A stretch of DNA of 64,000 nt from Rhodospirillaceae bacterium (GCA_028819475.1 JAPPLJ010000050.1:1-64000); one strand, 5' to 3'. Positions 30,097 through 38,379 are shown, numbered from the stretch's first letter. Numbers and translations are program-made. Notes: generated from the letters alone by a model not told the origin.

Positions 30097-32541
30097 CTAT
30101 GAGCGCAGCGCGGCGTTGTCCGGGTCGTAGGGGCTTTCGGCGACGATCCGGGCCGGGCGGCGCTGGTCGAGCACGCGGACTTCGCACGCCCGGCCGATCT
30201 CCGCTACGTCGCTGCGCACATAGCCGAGCAGCAGGCTCTTGCCGACATGGTGGCCGTAGCCGCCGGCAGTGCCGCGGCCGGCGACCTCGCCGTCGATATA
30301 GACCGGCTCGTTGCCGAACGGATCGGCATCGTCGGCATCGATCTCGATGGTGCGGTAGGCGTTCGGCACGCCCTGTTCCTTCTGCGCCAGCAGGGCGGCG
30401 CGGCCGGTGAAATCGGCATTCTTGTCGAAGCGCACGAAGCGGTCCAGCCCGGCCTCCAGGATGCTGTTCTCGGCGTTCAGGTCGGTGCCGAACAGCCGGT
30501 AGCTCTTCTCCAGCCGCATCGAATCCATCGCGCGCATGCCGACCGGGCCGATGTCGAATTCGGCGCCGGCCGCCATGAGCGCGTCGTAGAGGTGGATCTG
30601 GTACTCGATCGGGTGGTGCAGTTCCCAGCCGAGCGAGCCGACGAAGTTGACCCGGAGCGCGCGCACGGCCGGGCAGTAGCCGACCGGGATGTCCCGGCCG
30701 GTGAGCCACGGGAAGGCTTCGTTCGAGACGTCGGCGTCGGCCAGCTTCTCCAGCACATTGCGGGCCTGCGGGCCGGCGAGCACCAAGACACCGTATTGCG
30801 TCGTCAGGTCCTGCAGGAAGACCGAGCCGTCGCGCGGTACGCGGCGGGTCAGGATGTCCCAGTCCATGTCGTGGGCCGCGCCGGGGCCGACCAGGTAGAA
30901 GCGCTCGCCGTACAGGCCGTCGGGCAGGCGCAGGATGGTGAATTCGCTGCGCACCGAGCCGGACGGGTTGAGCGCGTGGGCCAGCGTCATGCGCGACACC
31001 TTCCGCGGCACGTTGTTGGCCACCATGCCGTCGAGCCAGGCGCGGGCGCCGGGGCCCTCGACCAGGTATTTCGCGAAACTCGACAACTCCATCAGCCCGA
31101 CCCGCTCGCGCATGGTGCGGACCTCGTCGCCGACATGCGCGAACCAGTTGGAGCGGCGGTAGGAGTAGTCGTCCTTCCGCTCGACGCCGGCCGGCGCAAA
31201 CCAGTTCGGCCGCTCCCAGCCGAAGCGCGCGCCCCAGACGGCGCCGGCCCGGTCGAGCCGCTCGTAGCAGGGCGGCGCCTTGGCCGGCCGGCCGAGCAGG
31301 CGCTCCTCCATCGGATAGTGGTTGATGAAGACGTGCTCGTACGCTTCTTCGTTCTTGATCTTGGCGAAGTTCTTCGAGACGACGCCGAAGCGCCGGGGAT
31401 CGACGCCGATCATGTCGACAGTTGGCTCGCCGTCGACGATCCACTCGGCGAGCTGCCAGCCGGCGCCGCCGGCCGCGGTGATGCCGAAGCTGTGGCCCTC
31501 GGAGAGCCAGAAATTCTCCAGGCCGAAAGCCGGGCCGACCATCGGGTTGCCGTCCGGCGTGTAGGCGATCGGGCCGTTGACGATGTCCTTGATGCCGGCA
31601 TTCTCGAAGCTCGGCACCCGGTTCATGGCGGCCTCGACATGGGGCACGAGCCGGTCGAGCTCGCCGGGGAACAGGTCCTTCTCGAAGCTCTCCGGCACGC
31701 CGTCGACGAAGCAGGCCGGCGCGTGGCGCTCGTAGGGGCCGAGGATCCAGCCCATGCGCTCCTCGCGCAGATAGTAGGAAGCGTCGGATTCCCGGAGCAC
31801 GGCGAGTTCCGCGTTGCCGGCTTCCCTGTACTCCTGCAGCACGGGATCGACATCGGTGACGATATACTGGTGCTGGACCGGGATCGCGGGGATCTCCAGG
31901 CCGACCATCCGGGCCGTGGTGCGCGCATAGTTGCCGGTCGCGCTCACGACATGCTCGCAGCGGATGTCGCCCTTGTCGGTCTTCACGATCCACTCGCGGT
32001 TGTCGCGTTCGATGCCGGTGACGGTGGTATGCTGGTGGATTTCGGCGCCGCGGTTGCGCGCGCCCCTGGCGAGCGCCATCGTGACGTCGACCGGCGCGAT
32101 GTGGCCGTCCGTCGGGTGCCACAGGGCGCCGACCAGCCCTTCGGCGTTGATCAGCGGCCAGAGCTCCCTGATCCGTTCGACGTCGATAATCTCGCATTCG
32201 ACGCCGATGGTCTCCGCCGTGCACTGGTAGAGGCGGTATTCGTCCATGCGGTCGCGGTTGGTGGCGAGGCGCAGGTTGCCGTTGACGTGGAAGCTGACGT
32301 CCTGGCCGGTCTCCGCCTCCAGCGTCTTGTACAGGTTGACCGAATACTGGTGCAGCTGGCCGACCGAATAGCTCATGTTGAACAGCGGCAGCAGGCCGGC
32401 GGCGTGCCATGTCGAGCCGGCGGTCAGCTCGGTGCGCTCGACCAGCATCACGTCGGTCCAGCCTTTTTTGGCCAGATGATAGAGGGTCGAAACGCCGACC
32501 ACCCCGCCGCCGATCACGACGACGCGCGCCTGGTTCTTCAT
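30097..32541 (-). CDS. FAD-dependent amine dehydrogenase with GcvT-like domain (dimethylglycine/sarcosine dehydrogenase family)
   Basis: This 814-residue two-domain enzyme has an N-terminal FAD domain with VVVIGGGVVGVSTLYHLAKK and the flavinylation-type segment GSTWHAAGLLP, followed by the DAO fold to about residue 390. The C-terminal half is a folate-binding aminomethyltransferase (GcvT) domain with MRERVGLMELSSFAKYLVEG and DIGPVGMRAMDSMRLEKSYR. It would oxidatively demethylate dimethylglycine or a related N-methyl amine and capture formaldehyde as 5,10-methylene-THF. The role fits the MttB/corrinoid genes encoded nearby. Confidence 0.92.
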   Translation of the reverse strand: MKNQARVVVIGGGVVGVSTLYHLAKKGWTDVMLVERTELTAGSTWHAAGLLPLFNMSYSVGQLHQYSVNLYKTLEAETGQDVSFHVNGNLRLATNRDRMDEYRLYQCTAETIGVECEIIDVERIRELWPLINAEGLVGALWHPTDGHIAPVDVTMALARGARNRGAEIHQHTTVTGIERDNREWIVKTDKGDIRCEHVVSATGNYARTTARMVGLEIPAIPVQHQYIVTDVDPVLQEYREAGNAELAVLRESDASYYLREERMGWILGPYERHAPACFVDGVPESFEKDLFPGELDRLVPHVEAAMNRVPSFENAGIKDIVNGPIAYTPDGNPMVGPAFGLENFWLSEGHSFGITAAGGAGWQLAEWIVDGEPTVDMIGVDPRRFGVVSKNFAKIKNEEAYEHVFINHYPMEERLLGRPAKAPPCYERLDRAGAVWGARFGWERPNWFAPAGVERKDDYSYRRSNWFAHVGDEVRTMRERVGLMELSSFAKYLVEGPGARAWLDGMVANNVPRKVSRMTLAHALNPSGSVRSEFTILRLPDGLYGERFYLVGPGAAHDMDWDILTRRVPRDGSVFLQDLTTQYGVLVLAGPQARNVLEKLADADVSNEAFPWLTGRDIPVGYCPAVRALRVNFVGSLGWELHHPIEYQIHLYDALMAAGAEFDIGPVGMRAMDSMRLEKSYRLFGTDLNAENSILEAGLDRFVRFDKNADFTGRAALLAQKEQGVPNAYRTIEIDADDADPFGNEPVYIDGEVAGRGTAGGYGHHVGKSLLLGYVRSDVAEIGRACEVRVLDQRRPARIVAESPYDPDNAALRS

Positions 32542-32759
32542 CCGCAGGGCCTCCCTGTCTCCGCTGCCCGTCGAAACCGCCGCCCGGTCCGGTCGTTGCG
32601 CGCCGGCCGGTAGAGGCGCGGGATACTATGCCGGACGGGCGGAAATTCACGCTAAATTCGGCGTGATCGGGGCGCGACCCGCGGCAGCGGAAAGCGGCCG
32701 GGAGGGAAGGGGGCGCAATTTTCTCCAATTCGATCAGGTTAGACTTCTTTGCTGAATTA

Positions 32760-32780
32760 ATGTACATAAAAAAAGTACAT
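32760..32780. promoter_or_regulatory. Palindromic operator upstream of Phd-type antitoxin
   Basis: ATGTAC and GTACAT form a perfect inverted repeat with a 9-base A-rich centre, 21 bases before the antitoxin start. The site is in the right place for autorepression of the toxin-antitoxin operon by the Phd/VapC complex. Confidence 0.6.
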
Positions 32781-32801
32781 ATCTATAAGATGGGGCTGAC
32801 C

Positions 32802-33041
32802 ATGAAAATGATCGCTGCCGCCGAATTCAAGGCCAAGTGCCTCCGCGTGATCGGGCAGATGTGCGAGGACCGGGAGCCGGTGACAATCACCAAACACGGC
32901 CGGCCGCTGGCGGTGCTGTCGCCGTATGTACCGGCGGACGGAACCGATTCGATCATCGGCGCCATGCAGGGGTCGGTGCTGGGCTACGACGACCCGTTCC
33001 TGCCCGCGGCCGATCCGGACGATTGGGACGCCAACCGGTGA
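32802..33041 (+). CDS. Phd/YefM-family antitoxin
   Basis: This 79-residue protein begins MKMIAAAEFKAKCLRVIGQM and has the Phd pattern VTITKHGRPLAVLSPY, the DNA-binding N-terminal half. The acidic C-terminus (DPFLPAADPDDWDANR) would wrap the toxin. I chose the ATG at 32802; alternative in-frame ATGs exist at 32790 and 32760, but the latter lies inside the palindromic operator. It overlaps the toxin gene by 4 bases (GTGA). Confidence 0.88.
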   Translation: MKMIAAAEFKAKCLRVIGQMCEDREPVTITKHGRPLAVLSPYVPADGTDSIIGAMQGSVLGYDDPFLPAADPDDWDANR

Positions 33042-33451
33042 TCGTTCTGGACACGCACGTCCTGATCTGGGCCGTTGGCGGCGACCGGCGTCTCGGCGAG
33101 ACCGCGCGCGCGGCAATCGAAGAGTCCATACAGACGGATCGCGCCGCGGTTTCGGCGATCACGCCGTGGGAAATCGCCATGCTGGTGGAGAAGGGCCGGC
33201 TCCGGCTCGGGCGCGAGGTCCGGTCATGGATCGACAATGCGCTGGCATTGCCGGGCATCTTCCTGGCGCCCATCGAACCCGCGATCGCGATCGACAGTAT
33301 GCGCTTATCGGGCGGCTTTAACGCCGATCCGGCCGACCGCTTTATCGTCTCGACCGCGCGCTACTTCGATGCGCCCCTGGTCACGGCGGACCGAGCCATT
33401 CTCTCCTATGCGGCGGCCGGTCATGTCCGGGCGATGGACGCCGCGGCATAG
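33038..33451 (+). CDS. vapC: VapC-family PIN-domain toxin
   Basis: This 137-residue RNase has the PIN acidic residues: Asp5 in VLDTHVLIW, Glu in ITPWEIAML, Asp in DPADRFIVSTA and Asp in VTADRAIL. That is the full set needed for metal binding. The GTG start overlaps the antitoxin stop, giving tight coupling. VapC toxins cleave tRNA or rRNA when the antitoxin is lost. Both genes appear intact, unlike the TA remnants elsewhere in the window. Confidence 0.88.
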   Translation: MIVLDTHVLIWAVGGDRRLGETARAAIEESIQTDRAAVSAITPWEIAMLVEKGRLRLGREVRSWIDNALALPGIFLAPIEPAIAIDSMRLSGGFNADPADRFIVSTARYFDAPLVTADRAILSYAAAGHVRAMDAAA

Positions 33452-33482
33452 AGCACCGACGGCACGAGCGCCAGCGGCGGAC

Positions 33483-34793
33483 TCAAGCGCCGAACACGCG
33501 CTTGAAGATTGTCTCGACCTGGCTCGTGAAGAATGCTGAATCGAACACGGCGTCGATGGCAGCAGCGTCCAGATGCGCCGCGATTTCCGCATCGGCCTTG
33601 AGCGAAGCGGCGAAATCGCCGCCCTCCTGCCAGACCGTCATGGCGTTGCGCTGGACGGCGCGGTAGGCGTCTTCCCGGCTCATGCCGGCCTGGGTGAGCG
33701 CGAGCAGTACGCGCTGGGAATTGTGCAGGCCGCCGAGGGCGTCGACGTTGGCCTGCATGCGCTCCGGGTAGACGACCAGTTTTTCGACGACGCCGGTCAG
33801 CCGGGCGAGGGAAAAGTCGAGCGCCACCGTGGCGTCCGGGGCGATCTGCCGCTCGACCGAACTGTGGGAGATGTCGCGCTCGTGCCACAGGGCGGCGTTT
33901 TCGAGCGCGGGCAGGACCATGCCGCGGATCAGCCGGGCCTGGCCGGTGAGGTTTTCGGTCAGCACCGGGTTGCGCTTATGAGGCATGGCCGAAGACCCTT
34001 TCTGGCCCTCGGAGAAGAACTCTTCCGCCTCGCGCACTTCGGTACGCTGAAGATGGCGGATCTCGACCGCCAGCCGCTCGATCGCGCCGGCGACGACGCC
34101 GAGAGTGGCGAAATACATGGCATGGCGGTCGCGCGGGACGATCTGGGTCGAGATCGGCTCGGGCGTCAGGCCGAGCTTTTCCGCGACATGGGCTTCGACC
34201 CGGGGATCGACGGTGGCGAAGGTGCCGACGGCGCCGGAGATGGCGCAGGTCGCGATCTCGGCCCGCGCCGCCTCCAGCCGCGCCTTGCAGCGGGCGAACT
34301 CGGCATGGTGGCCGGCCAGCTTGACGCCGAAGGTGGTGGGCTCGGCATGGATGCCGTGGCTCCGGCCCATCGTGAGGGTGTATTTGTGCTCTTCGGCCCG
34401 GCGCCTGAGGGCGGCGAGAAGGTCGTCCAGACCGGCCAGCAGCAGGTCGCTTGCCCGGCAGAGCTGGACGGCGAAGGCGGTATCCAGCACGTCCGATGAT
34501 GTCAGGCCCTGATGGACGAAGCGGGCTTCGGGGCCGACCTGCTCGGCCAGCTCGGTCAGGAAGGCGATGACGTCGTGCTTGACCTCGGCCTCGATGGCGT
34601 CGATGCGGGCGATGCGCTCTGCCGTGTAGGGCCTGTCGCCCTTGCGCCACACGGCCGCCGCCGTGCCCGCGGGTATCGCGCCGAGTTCCTCCAGCGCGTC
34701 GCCGGCGTGGGCTTCGATCTCGAACCAGATGCGGAAGCGGTTGGCCGGTTCCCAGACGGCAGCCATCTCTGGGCGGGTGTAGCGGGGGATCAT
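33483..34793 (-). CDS. purB: Adenylosuccinate lyase
   Basis: This 436-residue purine-biosynthesis enzyme cleaves SAICAR and adenylosuccinate to release fumarate. The superfamily signature is GSSAMPHKRNPVLTEN. Catalytic His regions MGRSHGIHAEPTTFG and LTSSDVLDTAFAVQL are also present. I chose the ATG at 34793 (MIPRYTRPEMAAVWEP), the usual PurB N-terminus. It is the one ordinary housekeeping gene here and stands alone, with no other pur gene beside it. Confidence 0.95.
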   Translation of the reverse strand: MIPRYTRPEMAAVWEPANRFRIWFEIEAHAGDALEELGAIPAGTAAAVWRKGDRPYTAERIARIDAIEAEVKHDVIAFLTELAEQVGPEARFVHQGLTSSDVLDTAFAVQLCRASDLLLAGLDDLLAALRRRAEEHKYTLTMGRSHGIHAEPTTFGVKLAGHHAEFARCKARLEAARAEIATCAISGAVGTFATVDPRVEAHVAEKLGLTPEPISTQIVPRDRHAMYFATLGVVAGAIERLAVEIRHLQRTEVREAEEFFSEGQKGSSAMPHKRNPVLTENLTGQARLIRGMVLPALENAALWHERDISHSSVERQIAPDATVALDFSLARLTGVVEKLVVYPERMQANVDALGGLHNSQRVLLALTQAGMSREDAYRAVQRNAMTVWQEGGDFAASLKADAEIAAHLDAAAIDAVFDSAFFTSQVETIFKRVFGA

Positions 34794-34978
34794 GAACGGG
34801 CTCCTGTCGGAGGCTGGCAACCGCTGCTACACCGGAAGGCCGGCCGCCGCCAGCAGACGGGTCGCCGCGCGCCCGATGTGCCGTCCGCCCGATGCTTGTG
34901 CAGCAGTGGCGCCGCTTCGGGGGCGATGCTATACCGCCGCAGAACGTTCCCCGCATCCACCGTTTCCGGGAAAACCGC

Positions 34979-35515
34979 ATGCACCGCCGGGTCCGCCTGC
35001 TGCTCCTGCATCTCGCCGCCGCCGCCCTCGTCGTCGGCGCGGTCGCTGCCGCAGAGACGCAATCGACGTCCCAGGCGCAATCCGGGTCCGGACAGGAGGC
35101 GGCGCCGGCCCGCGGCGACAGGCTGGCCGGGGCGTTGCCGAAGCCCCTGGAGGGCCAGACCGCGCGCGAGCGGATCGAAAACAATTCCGAAACCGGACAG
35201 GTTCAGGTCCAGCGGGTCTATCAGGATGCCGAGGGCAAGCCGATCATTGCGATCGTGGTGCGCAGCGAAACGCCGGAGTCGCTGAAGAAGCGCAAGGCGA
35301 CCTTCATGGATCCCGACGTGGTCCGGGCGAGAAAGGGCGAATTCCGGGAGATTGCCGGCCAGCGGTTTGCAATCGTGAAGATCCAGGGCGAATACACCGC
35401 CGCCACGTTCGTCGCGGACCGCTATTCGGTGCTGTTCTTCGGCACGGCCGACCTGGCGACCCTGTTCGCCCATATCGTGTCGACGGATTTCAGCCGGATC
35501 GCCGCCGTGCCGTAG
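34979..35515 (+). CDS. Secreted hypothetical protein
   Basis: This protein of about 178 residues begins MHRRVRLLLLHLAAAALVVGAVAA-like, a Sec signal peptide with probable cleavage near AAAETQ. A Gln/Ser/Gly-rich linker follows, then a mixed alpha/beta domain with VQRVYQDAEGKPIIAIVVRS and AAVP at the very end. No catalytic motif is recognised. It lies between purB (divergent) and the VOC gene and shows no operon link. A longer upstream start is open but would bury the signal peptide. Confidence 0.7.
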   Translation: MHRRVRLLLLHLAAAALVVGAVAAAETQSTSQAQSGSGQEAAPARGDRLAGALPKPLEGQTARERIENNSETGQVQVQRVYQDAEGKPIIAIVVRSETPESLKKRKATFMDPDVVRARKGEFREIAGQRFAIVKIQGEYTAATFVADRYSVLFFGTADLATLFAHIVSTDFSRIAAVP

Positions 35516-35577
35516 GGGCCTGCCGCAGCGGCCGGCCCTGAACGGCACGGGCGGCGCGCGCCAGCGAGGAGCCGCAA

Positions 35578-36372
35578 ATGCGCTTCGATCCCGCGTCCCA
35601 GGACGTCGGCAACATCGTTTTCTTCGAGCATGTCAACCTGACGATCCCGGACCAGGAGACGGCGACGGATTTCTACGTCGCCGGACTGGGGCTGACCCGC
35701 GACCCGCATATGACGGTCGGCAGCAACAATATGTGGATCAACGCCGGCCGCCAGCAGTTCCATCTGCCGAAAGGCCAACCGCAGCGTTTCCGGGGGACGA
35801 TCGGCCTCGTGCTGCCGGACCTGGACGCGCTCGAGGCCCGGCTGCGCAGTGTCGCGCCGCGGCTCGGCGGCACGCACTTCTCGTGGCGCCGCGAGAGCGG
35901 CCACGTCGCGCTGACCTGCCCGTGGGGCAACCGTCTCCGGGCGCACGGGGCGGGCGGCGGTCATGGCGGGCCGCTGGGCATCCCCTATCTCGAAATGCCG
36001 GTTGCCGAAGGGACGGCGGCGGGCATCGCCGAATTTTACCGCTCGGTGATGGGCGCGCCCGCCGGGGCCCGCGACGGCTGCGCGCGCGTTACGGTGGGGC
36101 CGGGCCAGCGTTTCGTGTTTCGGGAAAGCGGCGCGCCGGCGGCCGCCTATGACGGGCACCATGTCGCGGTTTACGTCGCCGACTTCTCCGGCCCGTACCG
36201 CATCCTCGCCGAACGCGGCCTGGTCACCGCCGAGGACAATCCCAGCCAGTATCGCTTCGCCGAGATCGTCGAACTGGACGCGGCGGAAACGCTGTTCGAT
36301 CTCGAACACGAAGTGCGGAGCCTGCGCCATCCTCTCTACGCGCGCGCCCTCGTGAACCGGACCGGCGTGTGA
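35578..36372 (+). CDS. VOC-superfamily (glyoxalase/dioxygenase-fold) protein
   Basis: This 264-residue protein has two beta-alpha-beta-beta-beta modules of the vicinal-oxygen-chelate fold. The first begins FFEHVNLTIPDQETATDFYVAGLGL and the second GIPYLEMPVAEGTAAGIAEFYRS; possible metal ligands are His in FEHVN and Glu near the end (FAEIVELD). It is likely a cytoplasmic lyase, isomerase or ring-cleaving enzyme, but no substrate can be inferred. Confidence 0.82.
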   Translation: MRFDPASQDVGNIVFFEHVNLTIPDQETATDFYVAGLGLTRDPHMTVGSNNMWINAGRQQFHLPKGQPQRFRGTIGLVLPDLDALEARLRSVAPRLGGTHFSWRRESGHVALTCPWGNRLRAHGAGGGHGGPLGIPYLEMPVAEGTAAGIAEFYRSVMGAPAGARDGCARVTVGPGQRFVFRESGAPAAAYDGHHVAVYVADFSGPYRILAERGLVTAEDNPSQYRFAEIVELDAAETLFDLEHEVRSLRHPLYARALVNRTGV

Positions 36373-36439
36373 CGGGCCGGATGGGCCTTGCGGGCCGGCT
36401 GCCCGGCGCGCGCGCCGCCGCTGTTTTCGTCCCGATGCA

Positions 36440-36560
36440 AATTTCTTGGGGATAACTTTATCCACAACCCGAATCCGCGGAAATGCGCGGCAGCCGCGTC
36501 GAATTGTGGAAAAAATTGCCGGCATTTGTCCGCTAACTCTTTGGTTATCCACCGAAATTT
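36440..36560. other. Cluster of DnaA-box-like sites in AT-rich DNA, candidate replication origin or DnaA-titration site
   Basis: TTATCCACA, a perfect DnaA box, is at 36458-36466. It faces TGGGGATAA (36447-36455, one mismatch on the other strand) two bases away. One-mismatch boxes follow at 36505-36513 (minus strand TTTTCCACA) and 36545-36553 (TTATCCACC). Another is at 37136-37144. The stretch is AT-rich, gene-free and next to runs such as AAAAAATT and CAATTTTTTG. The usual alphaproteobacterial oriC neighbours (hemE, gidA/parAB, dnaA) are not visible, so this is only a candidate. Confidence 0.4.
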
Positions 36561-36659
36561 CGAAGATCCGGCACAATTTTTTGTTGCCAGACGGCGGGGA
36601 GCGAAGCAGTATCCAGTCACGCGATGGGCAACCGCAAGGAAGCAGGTCGCGGGGCGTCG

Positions 36660-36930
36660 GAAGCCTTCGGGCGGAAGACGCGCGAGCCGGAGAGCCGGAC
36701 CCTTCGGGGAAAGGATCGAAGGCGGAACGGCCAGGCGGCTTCGGTCGTCGAGGTCGGGAGCCGGGGAGCCTTCGGGCGAGCCGGCGGCCGGGAAGCGGAC
36801 CTTCGGGAACGCGGACCGGCAGGGCGGCCCGCAAGGGCGAGCCCGCGGTCAAGGCCTTCGGGTCGGGACCATGTGGGAAGCCCTTCGGGGCAGGCCCGCA
36901 GAGAAGGTGTCAGGGGGCTCTTCGGAGCCA
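36660..36930 (+). repeat. Array of short cUUCGg-loop hairpins
   Basis: CTTCGG recurs at 36665, 36702, 36770, 36801, 36856, 36883 and 36920. In each case the flanks can pair (for example GCC-TTCG-GGC, GCCC-TTCG-GGGC, GGCTC-TTCG-GAGCC), giving seven 2-5-bp stems capped by the very stable UUCG tetraloop. Several frames are open here on both strands but none gives a plausible protein. The pattern suggests a structured RNA or a repeat array. The exact role is unknown. Confidence 0.45.
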
Positions 36931-37050
36931 TGCTGGGACGTCCGCGTCGAAGCACCTGGCGCCTTCTTTGCGTTTGGGGCCCGGAAATCGTGCCCAGGCG
37001 CCCGCGACTTCGGCCCGCGCGATTGCCGCCGCCCATACCGCCATCGGGCC

Positions 37051-37088
37051 AAAACAAAACCCGGCCGCACCGGAGTGCAGCCGGGTTT
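37051..37088 (-). terminator. Intrinsic terminator on the minus strand
   Basis: A 9-bp perfect outer stem (37057-37065 with 37080-37088) and a 4-bp inner stem are capped by a four-base loop. The hairpin is followed on the minus strand by TGTTTTGG. It is one of the clearest Rho-independent terminators in the window, but no gene ends here other than the candidate small RNA. Confidence 0.7.
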
Positions 37089-37126
37089 GCTGTGCCAGGG
37101 AATGTCCGCGTCTATCGCACCTGTGC
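37051..37126 (-). ncRNA. Candidate small RNA with own promoter and intrinsic terminator
   Basis: On the minus strand a perfect -35 TTGACA (37156-37161), 17-base spacer and weak -10 TAAACA (37133-37138) predict a start near 37126. About 40 bases later comes a strong hairpin (AAACCCGGC with GCCGGGTTT, inner GCAC/GTGC, loop at 37071-37074), immediately followed by TGTTTT. The predicted transcript is roughly 75-85 nt and contains no obvious open reading frame. It lies beside the DnaA-box region. Confidence 0.45.
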
Positions 37127-37132
37127 GTCGCC

Positions 37133-37161
37133 TGTTTATCGACAACAGGAAAATTTGTCAA
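37133..37161 (-). promoter_or_regulatory. Promoter for the candidate small RNA
   Basis: The -35 box TTGACA is perfect. The spacer is 17 bases and the -10 box TAAACA matches consensus in three positions. A DnaA-box-like TTATCGACA on the opposite strand (37136-37144) overlaps the -10 region. Confidence 0.4.
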
Positions 37162-37325
37162 CAAGATTTTGTGGTGCGACCAAAATACTATCAAGATTTT
37201 GTAATATTCGCGCCCTGACGGCCTGAAGAAACGCCACCGCCCGGCCGGCGGAGGCGCCAGCGGCAGATACCGCCGGAGCCTTTCCGCATCGGCCGGGCCG
37301 GGAATCCCGAAATGCGTTCCGGACG

Positions 37326-37418
37326 CTACGGCCGGATATAGCTCCAGCCCTGCTCCTGCAGTTCCATCAGGCGCACGACGCCCGACGGCACCTTCTTCGC
37401 CTCGGCGATCAGCGTCAC
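37326..37418 (-). other. Possible 30-codon reading frame downstream of the HbpS-like gene
   Basis: From a GTG at 37418 the frame reads MTLIAEAKKVPSGVVRLMEL and ends in GWSYIRP. It looks protein-like and could be a tiny gene or the tail of a lost one. No convincing ribosome-binding site precedes it and I know no homologue, so support is weak. Confidence 0.25.
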
Positions 37419-37432
37419 CGGCCGCGGGGCAG

Positions 37433-37981
37433 CTAGAATTCGAGAATGTCCTGTATCGCCTCGATGCCCTCGACGGCGCAGTCGTGATCGAGTTTGCCGC
37501 CGGGCGCGCCGGACACGCCGACGCCGCCGACGATCGAGCCCGCCGCCGTGACCCGGACGCCGCCGCCGACGAACAGCGCCTGGCCGATCTGGCGCACGCC
37601 GGGATTGACCGTGCCGTCCTTGATCAGTCCGTACATCTCCCAGGTATCGGTGCGGAACGACACGGCCGACCAGGCCTTGCGCCGCGCGGTCTCGACGGTA
37701 TGGGCGCCGGCCAGCCGGTCGCGCAGCGCCACCTGGACGCCGCCGAACCGGTCCGTGACCACGACCGCGACCTGATAGCCGCCCTTGCGGCAGGCTTCGA
37801 GGGTCGCCTGGGCCAGCGCGAGCGCCGTCTTCGGTGTCATCACCTTGAAAGTCGCCAGCGGCTTTTCCTCCGCGCCGGCAGAGGTTGCGGATATGAGCGT
37901 CAGGGATAGCACAGCGGCGGCGGCCATCCTTGCGATTCCGTTTTTTCGGGCGATACCGTTTTTCAGCATGAACATGGTCAT
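37433..37981 (-). CDS. Exported HbpS/GlcG-like (DUF336) protein
   Basis: This protein of about 182 residues has a Sec signal peptide near residues 15-40 (MAAAAVLSLTLISATSAGA). The DUF336/GlcG fold follows: LALAQATLEACRKGGYQVAVVV, TARRKAWSAVSFRTDTWEM and GGVRVTAAGSIVGGVGVSG. HbpS relatives bind haem or act as redox-linked sensors. The ATG overlaps the thioredoxin stop (ATGA), so both products are probably periplasmic partners at the edge of the sox cluster. Function here is not established. Confidence 0.8.
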   Translation of the reverse strand: MTMFMLKNGIARKNGIARMAAAAVLSLTLISATSAGAEEKPLATFKVMTPKTALALAQATLEACRKGGYQVAVVVTDRFGGVQVALRDRLAGAHTVETARRKAWSAVSFRTDTWEMYGLIKDGTVNPGVRQIGQALFVGGGVRVTAAGSIVGGVGVSGAPGGKLDHDCAVEGIEAIQDILEF

Positions 37982-38379
37982 CCTTTCGTGCGGCCCGCCG
38001 GATCGGCCTGCGCCGCCGGCAGCTTGTCGAGCAGCCGCTCCAGCAGCGGCCAGAAGAAGTCCTCGCCCGGATAGCCGACCAGCCGGCCGATCTCCCGGCC
38101 CCGGTGCCACAGCACGAAGGTCGGCGTGTAGGCGATGCCGCGGACCGCGCGGTAGGCCGCCGGGACCGTGCGGTCGATATCGATCCGGCGCAGCGGCGCG
38201 GCGCGGCCGAAGCGCGTCTTGCCATAAGCGGGGCCGATCTCCTCGTGCCAGCGCTCGCACCACTCGCAGGTCTGCGATTCGAACATCAGCAATTCTGCCG
38301 CGCGCGCCTGCCCCGGCGTGGCGGCAAGGAGGCCCGCGGCGACCGCTGCGACAAGGAGCAGGAAGCGGATATTCGGCAT
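37978..38379 (-). CDS. soxS: Periplasmic thioredoxin-fold protein, SoxS-like
   Basis: This 133-residue protein has a signal peptide (MPNIRFLLLVAAVAAGLLAA) and an active-site Cys38-x-x-Cys41 in ESQTCEWCERW. The cis-Pro region is GIAYTPTFVLW. Size, export and location divergent from soxX match SoxS, the thioredoxin that keeps SoxY reduced in Paracoccus. The shared soxS-soxX intergenic region carries a candidate ATTC-N8-GAAT-type operator. SoxS is my best match but other small periplasmic thioredoxins cannot be excluded. Confidence 0.75.
   Translation of the reverse strand: MPNIRFLLLVAAVAAGLLAATPGQARAAELLMFESQTCEWCERWHEEIGPAYGKTRFGRAAPLRRIDIDRTVPAAYRAVRGIAYTPTFVLWHRGREIGRLVGYPGEDFFWPLLERLLDKLPAAQADPAGRTKG

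Noticed and set aside
29987..32767. A second very long minus-strand frame over the amine dehydrogenase
   Set aside because: It is an Arg/Pro/Ala-rich shadow of the GC-rich true gene at 30097-32541.
36600..37100. RNase P RNA or tmRNA in the gene-free kilobase
   Set aside because: The conserved RNase P blocks (such as GAGGAAAGTCCGGGC) and the tmRNA ends are not found.
36388..37226. Long open frames through the 36.4-37.2 kb gap
   Set aside because: They are Arg/Gly/Pro-rich translations of GC-rich DNA in several overlapping frames, cross the hairpin array, and show no family pattern or ribosome-binding site.
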